Below are positions 38,804 to 46,115 of a stretch of 64,000 bases of DNA, piece after piece (positions within the stretch are counted from its first letter, which is position 1; every line of letters starts with the position of its first letter). The notes under the pieces are model-generated. The model searched no databases. It was not told the origin of the DNA and saw only the letters and a program-made list of their open reading frames with translations. Source of the DNA: Betaproteobacteria bacterium (GTDB taxonomy: Bacteria > Pseudomonadota > Gammaproteobacteria > Burkholderiales > Usitatibacteraceae); NCBI GenBank assembly GCA_016709665.1, contig JADJMI010000018.1:8054-72053 (forward strand), given 5' to 3'. A program made the position numbers and the translations under genes.

Positions 38804-39364
38804 TCAGGCCGCGGCCTTCGCCGGGGTGTGGAGCAGCGCGACCTTCGGGAAGTCGATGTCGACCCGAACGGCCTTGCCGAGGATGTTGGTGAACACGTTG
38901 AGCGCCACGACGGCGATCACCTCGACGATCTCGGCGTCCGTGAGGCCGGCACGGCGCGCGGCGTCGAATTCGGTCGTGGTGATCTCGCCCAGGTTGTCGT
39001 TGAGCGTCTTGGCGAAGGCGACCGTCGCGGCGGCGCGCGTCTCGCCCGACGAACCGCGGCGGTTGAGCGCCATCTCGTCGTTCGTGAGGCCTGCGTGCCG
39101 GCCGATGGCGGTGTGCGCGGAGACGCAGTACTCGCAGGCGTTGCCTTCGGCGACGGCGAGGGCGATGCGTTCCTGCGTGGCCTTGTCGAGCGAGAAGCCG
39201 GCGGCCGCGCCGTACAGGCCGAGGAAGCCCTCGAGCGCCTTGGGCGAGTTCGCGAGGACGCGGATGAAGTTGGGCGTGACGCCCAGTTGCGCTTGCACGG
39301 CGTCGAGCAGGGCCTTGGCGGGCGCGGGGGCGGTCTTCGGATCGAGGGCGGGGAGGCGGGACAT
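38804..39364 (-). CDS. Carboxymuconolactone decarboxylase/AhpD-like protein
   Basis: A 186-residue protein with the AhpD-type core CEYCVSAHTAIGRHAG at about residues 102-117, whose CxxC and following His form the redox-active site of alkylhydroperoxidase-like members. VALNVFTNILGKA is the usual C-terminal helix. Likely a peroxide or peroxidatic stress enzyme in the cytoplasm. It is divergent from the LysR gene across 125 bases, the classic arrangement for LysR control. Confidence 0.9.
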   Translation of the reverse strand: MSRLPALDPKTAPAPAKALLDAVQAQLGVTPNFIRVLANSPKALEGFLGLYGAAAGFSLDKATQERIALAVAEGNACEYCVSAHTAIGRHAGLTNDEMALNRRGSSGETRAAATVAFAKTLNDNLGEITTTEFDAARRAGLTDAEIVEVIAVVALNVFTNILGKAVRVDIDFPKVALLHTPAKAAA

Positions 39365-39489
39365 GGCGGCTTTCCTTTCGGGTCGGGGTTGTCGGAAGTG
39401 ACGGTGCCCATGGTGATTGCTTCCGCCTTCCGGGATAAATGCCCTGAATCGATCTGGATAGCTGCGAAAAATGGAGTAATCTCGCCGCC

Positions 39490-40398
39490 ATGGACAAGCT
39501 GCGGGCCATGGACACGTTCGTGCGCATCGTCGAGGGCGGCAGCCTCACGGCGGCGGCGGACGCCCTCCACACGTCGCTGCCGTCGGTCGTGCGGCAACTG
39601 GCGGCGCTCGAGGCCGCGCTCGACGTGCGCCTGCTCAACCGCACCACGCGGCGCCTCGCGCTCACCGACGAGGGGCGCGAATACTACGAGCACGCGAAGC
39701 GGCTGCTCGCCGACGTCGAGGATGCCGAGGCGGCGCTCTCGGCCCGTCGCGCGGAGCCGCGCGGCCGGCTGCGTGTCACGGCGTCGGTGCTCTTCGGCCG
39801 CCTGCACGTGGCGCCCGCGCTCAACGCGTTCTGCGCGAGACATCCGGCCGTGCACGCGGAGCTCATCCTCCTCGACCGCCCCGTGGACCTGCTCGAGGAG
39901 GGCCTCGACGTCGCCGTGCGCATCGCCGCGATGCCGGATTCCTCGCTCGTCGCGGTGCCCGTGGGCGCGACGCGGCGGGTGGTGTGCGCGAGCCCGGCAT
40001 ACCTCAAGCGCCACGGCCGGCCCGCGTCGCCCGAGGCGCTGGCCGGACACCGCTGCGTGGGCTTTCGCGGGCTCGCCCCGGACCACGAGTGGCTCTTCGC
40101 GGACGGCCCGCGCGTCCGCCGCGTGAAGGTGGAGCCGGCGATCGCCTCCAACCAGGTCGACGTCGCGCTCGCCGCGTGCACCGACGGGCTGGGCCTGGGG
40201 CAGTTCCTCTGCTACCAGGTGAGCGCGGCGATCGCCGCGGGGGCGCTCGTGCGCGTGCTGGCGGCGCACGAACCGCCGGCGGTGCCGGTCCAGGTCATCT
40301 ACCCGGGCACGCGCCGGATGTCGGCCAACGTGCGGGCGTGGGTGGATTGGCTCGCGCCGAGGTTGCGCAAGTCGCTCGCCGCCGGTTCGGTACAGTGA
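39490..40398 (+). CDS. LysR-family transcriptional regulator
   Basis: A 302-residue protein with an N-terminal winged helix (MDTFVRIVEGGSLTAAADAL and LNRTTRRLALTDEG, about 5-65) and a C-terminal effector-binding domain (GRLRVTASVLFGRLHVAP). It is close to the CrgA-like group. It is encoded divergently from the AhpD-like gene, its most likely target. The ATG at 39490 is the usual LysR start (MDKLRAMDTF). Confidence 0.93.
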   Translation: MDKLRAMDTFVRIVEGGSLTAAADALHTSLPSVVRQLAALEAALDVRLLNRTTRRLALTDEGREYYEHAKRLLADVEDAEAALSARRAEPRGRLRVTASVLFGRLHVAPALNAFCARHPAVHAELILLDRPVDLLEEGLDVAVRIAAMPDSSLVAVPVGATRRVVCASPAYLKRHGRPASPEALAGHRCVGFRGLAPDHEWLFADGPRVRRVKVEPAIASNQVDVALAACTDGLGLGQFLCYQVSAAIAAGALVRVLAAHEPPAVPVQVIYPGTRRMSANVRAWVDWLAPRLRKSLAAGSVQ

Positions 40399-40428
40399 CG
40401 CGGACGCCACCCCGACCCGGAGCCCGCC

Positions 40429-40905
40429 ATGCCCCCCGAAGCCCCCCGCCCGCCGTTGCCCCCGTTCACGCGCGAGACCGCCATCCGGAAGGTGCGGATG
40501 GCCGAGGACGCCTGGAACACGAAGGACCCCGTCCGCGTCTCGATGGCCTACACGCCCGACACCCGCTGGCGCAATCGCGCGGAGTTTCCCGTCGGACGCG
40601 AGCGGGTCGTCGAGTTCCTGACGCGCAAGTGGGCGAGGGAACTCGACTACCGCCTCATCAAGGAGCTGTGGGCCGTCGAGGGCAACCGCATCGCCGTGCG
40701 CTTCGCCTACGAGTGGCACGACGATTCCGGCCAGTGGTACCGCTCCTACGGCAACGAGAACTGGGAGTTCGACGAAGCCGGCTACATGGCGAAGCGATTC
40801 GCCAGCATCAACGACAAGCCCATCGCCGAGAGCGAGCGCAAGTACTTCTGGCCGGCCGGACGGCGTCCCGACGACCATCCCGGCCTATCCGACCTCGGCT
40901 TGTGA
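40429..40905 (+). CDS. DUF1348 (SnoaL/NTF2-like) protein
   Basis: A 158-residue protein with the DUF1348 signature: WNTKDPVRVSMAYTPDTRWR, RKWARELDYRLIKELW, VRFAYEWHDDSGQWYRSYGNE and FDEAGYMAKRFASIND. The fold is an NTF2-like cone; no reaction is established. It begins 30 bases after the LysR stop on the same strand and may be cotranscribed. Confidence 0.9.
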   Translation: MPPEAPRPPLPPFTRETAIRKVRMAEDAWNTKDPVRVSMAYTPDTRWRNRAEFPVGRERVVEFLTRKWARELDYRLIKELWAVEGNRIAVRFAYEWHDDSGQWYRSYGNENWEFDEAGYMAKRFASINDKPIAESERKYFWPAGRRPDDHPGLSDLGL

Positions 40906-40934
40906 CCGGCGCTATCAGGCATCGAAAGTCCGGC

Positions 40935-40963
40935 TTGACAGTTTGTGCGCTGCACCATAACTT
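40935..40963 (+). promoter_or_regulatory. Probable sigma-70 promoter with long leader
   Basis: A perfect -35 box TTGACA (40935-40940), a 17-base spacer and TAACTT (40958-40963) match the sigma-70 pattern. The next start codon is 190 bases downstream, so the transcript would have a long 5' leader. The rest of the gap 40906-41152 holds no gene that I can see. Confidence 0.55.
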
Positions 40964-41152
40964 GATGCTTTAGCGTACGCAGTCCTTCCGCGGCATCGGG
41001 GCCATCCGCCCCCCGCCGACGGCCCCGCCCCACCCAGGCGGCGAGAGACACCGGCGGCAGCTACTCCGCCCGACGCCCATGACCACAGTCTCGGATCCTG
41101 GTCCCCGCCCCTCCGCCCTCGAGCGGACCGGGGACCGTCTATTGGGGGAAAC

Positions 41153-42169
41153 ATGCGTTTCTGCATAGTCGGTGCCGGCGCCATCGGTGGCTTCGTCGGC
41201 GCGAAGCTCGCCCTGGCCGGCGAGGAAGTCACGTTCATCGCGCGCGGCAAGAACCTCGCCGCGATCAACGAAAAGGGCATGAGCGTCTTCTACCGCGACG
41301 GCCGCGAGGAGCACGCGACCATGGCCAAGGCGGAAGAGGACTACGCGAAAGCGGGAACCTTCGACGTCGTCATCCTCACGCTGAAGGCGCACCAGGTGGG
41401 CGCCGTGGCCGAAAAGCTCGCGCCGCTCTACCACAAGGACACCGTGGTGATCCCGATGCAGAACGGGATCCCCTTCTGGTACTTCCACGACCACGGCGGC
41501 GAGCTCGCCGGGCGCACCGTCGAGACGGTCGATCCGGGCGGGGTGGTGAAGAACGCCATCCCCAAGGAGCGCATCATCGGCTGCGTGGTCTACCCGGCCA
41601 CGGAACTGGTGGAGCCCGGCCGCGTCGTGCACATCGAGGGCGACCGCTTCCCGCTGGGCGAGCTGGACGGCTCGACCACCGAGCGCATCACGAGGATCAC
41701 GGAGGCCTTCACGAAGGCCGGGCTCAAGAGCCCGATCCTGGAGAACGTGCGCGCCGAGATGTGGCTCAAGCTCTGGGGCAACCTCACCTTCAACCCGATC
41801 TCGGCCCTCACGCACGCCACGCTCCAGGACATCTGCGAGGACCCGTACGGCAAGGCCCTCGCCGCGCAGATGATGATGGAGGCGCAGGCGGTGGCCGAGC
41901 ACCTGGGCATCACCTTCCGCGTGCCGCTCGAGAAGCGCATCGAGGGCGCCCGCAAGGTGGGCAAGCACAAGACCTCCATGCTGCAGGACGTGGAAGCCGG
42001 CCGCCCGGTGGAGATCGACGCGCTGGTGGGCTCGGTCGTCGAGCTGGGCGATCTCACGAAAATCCCGGTGCCCACGATCCGCGCGGTGTTCCAGGCGGTG
42101 AAGCTGCTGGACAAGACGTATACCGACCAGGCCGTCAGTATTCGCGCGGTACAAACCGACGGAAGCTGA
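41153..42169 (+). CDS. 2-dehydropantoate 2-reductase family protein
   Basis: A 338-residue protein with the NAD(P) nucleotide loop CIVGAGAIGGFVGAKLA at residues 4-20, VVILTLKAHQ in the first domain and LWGNLTFNPISALTHATL in the C-terminal helical domain. The family reduces 2-ketopantoate in pantothenate synthesis, but many betaproteobacterial paralogues act on other 2-oxo acids, so I do not assign panE. It follows a good promoter with a long leader. Confidence 0.85.
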   Translation: MRFCIVGAGAIGGFVGAKLALAGEEVTFIARGKNLAAINEKGMSVFYRDGREEHATMAKAEEDYAKAGTFDVVILTLKAHQVGAVAEKLAPLYHKDTVVIPMQNGIPFWYFHDHGGELAGRTVETVDPGGVVKNAIPKERIIGCVVYPATELVEPGRVVHIEGDRFPLGELDGSTTERITRITEAFTKAGLKSPILENVRAEMWLKLWGNLTFNPISALTHATLQDICEDPYGKALAAQMMMEAQAVAEHLGITFRVPLEKRIEGARKVGKHKTSMLQDVEAGRPVEIDALVGSVVELGDLTKIPVPTIRAVFQAVKLLDKTYTDQAVSIRAVQTDGS

Positions 42170-42218
42170 TCCCCGTCACGACGGGCGTCGTGCCGACGTG
42201 CGACGCTGACGGACGGCC

Positions 42219-43461
42219 GTGAACGATCCCCGCACCGTCTTCCTCGCCTTCCTCACCAGCGTGGCCATCGGGCTGCTGGTGGGGCTCGAGCGCGAGCGCC
42301 ACCCGGAATCCAAGGCGGGCATCCGCACCTTCGCCCTCATCTCGCTCGCCGGCGCCCTGTGCGCCATGCTGGGCGAGAAGGCCGGCTCGGCGTGGGTGCT
42401 GGTGGCGGGCCTCCTCGCCTGCGCCGGCGGCGTGCTGTCGGCCTACCGCGCCGACGGCGACGCGAGCTGGGATTCGGGCACCACCACCGTCGTCGCGGCC
42501 GTGGTCACCTACGGGCTGGGCGCGGCGACGTGGTACGGCTTCGAGGACCTCGCCGTCGCCCTCGCCATCGTCGTCACGGTGCTGCTTCACTTCAAGGCGC
42601 AGATCGAGGGGTTCTCGGTGCGCCTCACCGCGAAGGACGTCGCGAGCCTGCTGCAGTTCGCGGTGCTCTCGCTCGTCATCCTGCCGGTGGTGCCCAACGA
42701 GGGCTTCGGCCCCTACGGGGCGTTCAACCCCTACCACCTGTGGCTGATGGTCGTGCTCATCTCGGCGGTGAGCCTGGCGGGCTACCTCGCCTTCCGGCTC
42801 GCGGGCGGGCGGGCGCCGGCCCTGCTGCTGGGCGCGATGGGCGGCCTCGTCTCGAGCACGGCGACCACGCTCGTGTACGCGCGGCGCGAAGGGCGGCCCG
42901 AGCTGAGAACACGGCGGCGACCGTGATCCTGCTCGCCAACCTCGTGGTGTTCGTGCGCATCGCGGTGCTCACGGCCGTGGTGGCCCCGGCGCTGCTGCCC
43001 GTGCTCGCGCCCGTGCTCGCCGCAGGCCTCGTCGCGACGCTGCCGGTCGCTTGGGTCACGTGGAAGCGCCACCAGGCCGAGGCGGGCTTCGCGAGCCCGG
43101 AACTCACCAACCCGACGGATCTCAAGGTGGCATTGGGCTTCGGCGTCGCCTACGCGGCGATCCTCGTCGCCGGCGCGTGGCTCAACGACGTGGCGGGCGC
43201 GCGCGGCCTGTACGGACTCGCCTTCGCCTCGGGCCTCACGGACGTGGACGCGATCTCGCTCTCGGCCATGCGCCTCTTCGGCGACGCCTCGATCCCGGCA
43301 GGCACCGCGGCCATGGCGATCGTGGTGGCGATCCTCTCCAACGTGATCGTGAAGGCCGGCATCGCGTTCGTGGCGGGCGGGGCGGCGCTCGGGCGGCGGT
43401 GCCTGGCGGGCTTCGGGCGATGGCGGCGGCCCTGGTGGTCTCGGCGCTCGTCGTCGGCTAG
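42219..43461 (+). CDS. MgtC/SapB-DUF4010 membrane protein (frame broken near 42,905 and 43,415)
   Basis: An integral membrane protein with many hydrophobic helices. The N-terminal MgtC-like part has IGLLVGLERERHPESKAGIR; the C-terminal DUF4010 part has FASGLTDVDAISLSAMRL. One G is missing near 42,902-42,906 (restored as GRPELENTAATVILLAN) and another near 43,411-43,417 (restored as LAGFGAMAAALVVSALVVG, with the stop at 43461). With both added the protein is about 414 residues. The start is GTG 42219. The role is probably ion transport or homeostasis. Confidence 0.8.
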
Positions 43462-43544
43462 CCGGGCCCCATTCGCGCCCCCGGGAGGCGGGCCCGTATA
43501 ATTGACGGTTGCTTCCCGCCCCCCAATCCCACAAGGAAAACCCC

Positions 43545-44132
43545 ATGAAAAAGCTCCTCGCTGCTGCGGCGATCGCCGCGATCGCCCTCTCCGCCTAAGC
43601 CCAGGACAAGAAGGCCGCCGACAAGACCGTCGGCGCCGTCGGCAAGGCCTCGGCCGTCTACGTCGTCGACGCGATCGACCAGGCCACGCGCAAGGTCGTC
43701 CTGAAGGACGCGACCGGCCAGACCCTCACCTTCGTCGCCGGCGACGAAGTGAAGAACCTCCCGCAAGTGGTGAAGGGCGACAAGGTCACCTTCACGGTCG
43801 TCGAGGCCGTGGTGCTCTCCCTGAACAAGTCGACCTCCACCGTGCGCGAGCGCGTCGAGACCGAGACTTCCTCCGCTGCCCCCGCCGGCTCGAAGCCCGC
43901 CGGCACGGTGACCCGCTCGGTGAAGATCGTCGCCTCCGTCGAGGCGATCGACGCCAAGGCCGGCAAGGTGACCGTCCGCGGCCCGCAGCGCACCGTCGTC
44001 CTCAGCGTGAAGGACGCCGCCGTCCTGAAGACCCTCAAGAAGGGCGACATGATCGAGGCGACGTTCGCCGAATCCGTCACCATCAAGGTCGAGAAGGGCA
44101 TGGCTTCGCCCGCGGCGCCGGCCAAGAAGTAG
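43545..44132 (+). pseudogene. Periplasmic protein gene with a stop codon inside the signal peptide
   Basis: An ATG at 43545 opens MKKLLAAAAIAAIALSA, then an in-frame TAA (43596-43598), then AQDKKAADKTVG and 177 further open codons. Changing TAA to TAC gives SAYA-QDKK, a textbook signal peptidase I site, so a single C-to-A change explains the stop. The mature part is about 175 residues with two similar beta-rich halves (VVLKDATGQTLTFVAGDEV and VTVRGPQRTVVLSVKDAAVL), and resembles small periplasmic proteins of unknown function. TATAAT lies at 43497-43502. Either a sequencing error or true loss of export. Confidence 0.7.
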
Positions 44133-44140
44133 TTTCCGGG

Positions 44141-44160
44141 CCCTCGCCGCGAGGCGAGGG
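44141..44160 (+). terminator. Stem-loop after the periplasmic protein gene
   Basis: CCCTCGCC (44141-44148) and GGCGAGGG (44153-44160) form an eight-base stem with a four-base loop, 8 bases after the stop. No T-run follows, so it may be a transcript-stabilising hairpin rather than a terminator. Confidence 0.4.
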
Positions 44161-44173
44161 TCGCGGTCGCATC

Positions 44174-44199
44174 GAAGGGCGTGTATAATTTCGCCCTTC
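44174..44199 (+). promoter_or_regulatory. tRNA promoter: -10 box inside a perfect inverted repeat
   Basis: A consensus -10 box TATAAT (44184-44189) lies 14 bases before the tRNA. It is framed by GAAGGGCG (44174-44181) and CGCCCTTC (44192-44199), an exact 8-base inverted repeat. No good -35 box is seen. The repeat could be a protein site or chance. Confidence 0.55.
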
Positions 44200-44203
44200 A
44201 CGT

Positions 44204-44279
<76 letters not shown>

Positions 44280-44286
44280 CTTTTCG

Positions 44287-44315
44287 AAGGCCAGACATCG
44301 CTCTGGCCTTTTTTT
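44287..44315 (+). terminator. Intrinsic terminator of tRNA-Ala
   Basis: AAGGCCAGA (44287-44295) and TCTGGCCTT (44302-44310) form a nine-base stem with a six-base loop, running into a T-tract to 44315. Confidence 0.9.
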
Positions 44316-44593
44316 CGTCCGGAATTCCCCAATGAATCCGGGCTGTTGGCGAAACGTGCGAAGAGTGGCCACACCCCCGGTGGCCAACATTCCGGCCGTT
44401 TTGCCCTCTACCCCCTCTCCGTTATCTGTTTCTGCGAAGAGCGCTCTTCGCTCCACCCCTGCCATTTCAAGGGGTTAGCAATTTCGATTTGAGCAAGTTC
44501 TTGGTCATCAAGGGCGACCCCTTCAAGGGATCGCATAGTGAGCCTGACTGCTGCCAAACTTTGAAAGCCCATAGCTCGCGGGTTGAAACTTTT
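44316..44593. other. Gene-free junction between host chromosome and island
   Basis: I see no credible gene in these 278 bases. Composition changes here to noticeably more A/T than the host genes. The last eight bases, AAACTTTT, are the left copy of the IS target duplication. Stop codons are frequent in all frames. Confidence 0.5.
44586..44593. repeat. Target-site duplication, left copy
   Basis: AAACTTTT directly abuts the left inverted repeat and is repeated exactly at 45860-45867. Eight bases is the usual duplication length of ISL3-family elements. Confidence 0.88.
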
Positions 44594-45859
44594 GCCTCTC
44601 TTGAATTCTGAGTGGGTATTCTGGCGTCATATTCAACATGGTGGCGAGGATCTGAGATGACGGCGAAGGTGTTTGAGGCGGCGCTGGGGATCGTCGAGCC
44701 TTGGTCGGTGAAGTCGGTGGACTTCAAGGAAGCGGCCAAGTTGCTGACGATCCAGATCGACTTCACGCCGGGCAGCCGTTTTCCGGTGCCCGGCCACGAG
44801 GGCGTGCATCCGGTGCACGACACGGTGACCAAGACGTACCGGCACCTGAGCTTCTTCCAACACGAGTGTCACCTGCAGGTGCGTACGCCGCGGGTGAAGC
44901 TGCCCGACGATTCGGTGCGCCTGATCGAGCCGGGCTTCGCCGGTCGACTGTCGGGCTTCACGCTGCTCTTCGAGGCGATGATCCTGATGCTGGCACGGCA
45001 GATGCCGTTTGCGGCCGTTGCACGCATCGTGGGGGAGTCGGCCTACCGGGTCATGGCGGTGGCAGCGTCGAGCTTGCCCCGGGCGGCCGACTTGAGTGGC
45101 GGAAGGCGCTGGCCATCGACAGACTCGCGGCCCGTGGCCACGACTACATCACCGGCCGCGATGCGCCGAGCGCCGGGTGCTGTTCGTCACCGAGGGACGC
45201 GACGCCGAGACCATCAAGGCGCTGGCCTGCGATCTCGAAGAGCACGGCTGCGCGCGCGAGGCGATCGAGTCGGTGAGCATCGACATGTCGCCAGCCTTCA
45301 TCAAGGGCGTGAGCGAGGCATTGCCCAACGCCCAGATCACCTTCGACAAGTTCCACGTCGTCGGCCACGCCAACACGCCTGGACAAGACGCGCCGCATCG
45401 AGCAGCGGACGACAAGTCCTCAGGGATGCGCTGGACGCTGCTGCCAGGACCGTGCCGCCCAAACCTGAGGCCGCCGCCGACCTCGACGCTTGATCGCCAG
45501 GTCACCACCAGCGCACCGCCGAGCTGGGTCTACAAGGAGCAGTTGCGCGCGATCCCGAGCGCAAGCAGATCAATGTCGGCGCGCCATGCTCAGCATGGGC
45601 ACCTGATGCGACCCAAGGTCGAGCCGATGAAAGAGGTCGCCAGGATGATCCGCCGTCACATCGAGGGCATCGTCGCCTGGACCCAGACCCGCCAGACCAA
45701 CGGCTTCCTTGAAGCCATTAACGGCCTCTTCCACCGCCAAGCGCCGCGCCCGCGGTTTACGCGCCTTCCACCATCAGGACGGTCTTCCGTCGCCGGCAAG
45801 CTCGACTTCCGCGCAATCAACCCTCATGCCCCGCAACCCACTTGAAATTCAACAGAGCC
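44594..45859 (+). mobile_element. ISL3-family insertion sequence, 1,266 bp, with 24-bp inverted repeats
   Basis: The left end, 44594-44617 (GCCTCTCTTGAATTC...), and the right end, 45836-45859 read on the minus strand (GGCTCTGTTGAATTT...), agree at 19 of 24 positions. The element is flanked by identical AAACTTTT duplications, and its single transposase gene fills the interior. It lies 48 bp before the HTH gene of the defence operon and separates that operon from its former upstream DNA. The exact duplication indicates a fairly recent insertion, although the transposase frame is broken. Confidence 0.9.
44657..45845 (+). pseudogene. ISL3-family transposase, multiply frameshifted
   Basis: The start MTAKVFEAALGIVEPW and the segments VGESAYRVMAVA, RRVLFVTEGRDAETIKALA, SIDMSPAFIKGVSEALPN, ITFDKFHVV and RQTNGFLEAINGLF are typical of ISL3 transposases, including the DDE-region aspartates. 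They lie in at least three frames, with shifts near 45,075, 45,165, 45,380 and several after 45,420. As read, no functional transposase is made. The stop lies inside the right inverted repeat. Confidence 0.85.
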
Positions 45860-45867
45860 AAACTTTT
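45860..45867. repeat. Target-site duplication, right copy
   Basis: AAACTTTT, identical to 44586-44593, immediately follows the right inverted repeat. Confidence 0.88.
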
Positions 45868-45907
45868 GCACTATCCTGATCAGCATTCCCGCTTTCGGGA
45901 GGATGTG

Positions 45908-46115
45908 ATGACACCACGCAGTGCGCAGGCCGAGATCCTGACCATCAGGGAGGTCGCCGGATACCTGAAGGTCACGCAGCGGACGATCTACAGGCTAGCC
46001 GCAGCCAAGAAGATCCCTGCATTCAAGGGTTGGCGGGACGTGGCGCTTCCGGCAGGTAGACATCGACGGCTGGATCGCAGCCCAATCGAAGAACGCGGAG
46101 GGGCAAGCAGGTTGA
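45908..46115 (+). CDS. Excisionase-type helix-turn-helix protein (frame broken near 46,028)
   Basis: A small MerR/Xis-like DNA-binding protein of about 68 residues: EILTIREVAGYLKVTQRTIY is the helix-turn-helix, and LAAAKKIPAFKVGGTWRFRQ appears when one extra G near 46,028-46,030 is removed, followed by VDIDGWIAAQSKNAEGQAG. The start ATG 45908 follows GGGAGGATGTG, and a CCCG/CGGG hairpin lies just before it. The restored stop TGA (46113-46115) overlaps the next start (TTGA). It could regulate the operon or act as a recombination directionality factor for the island. Confidence 0.75.
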
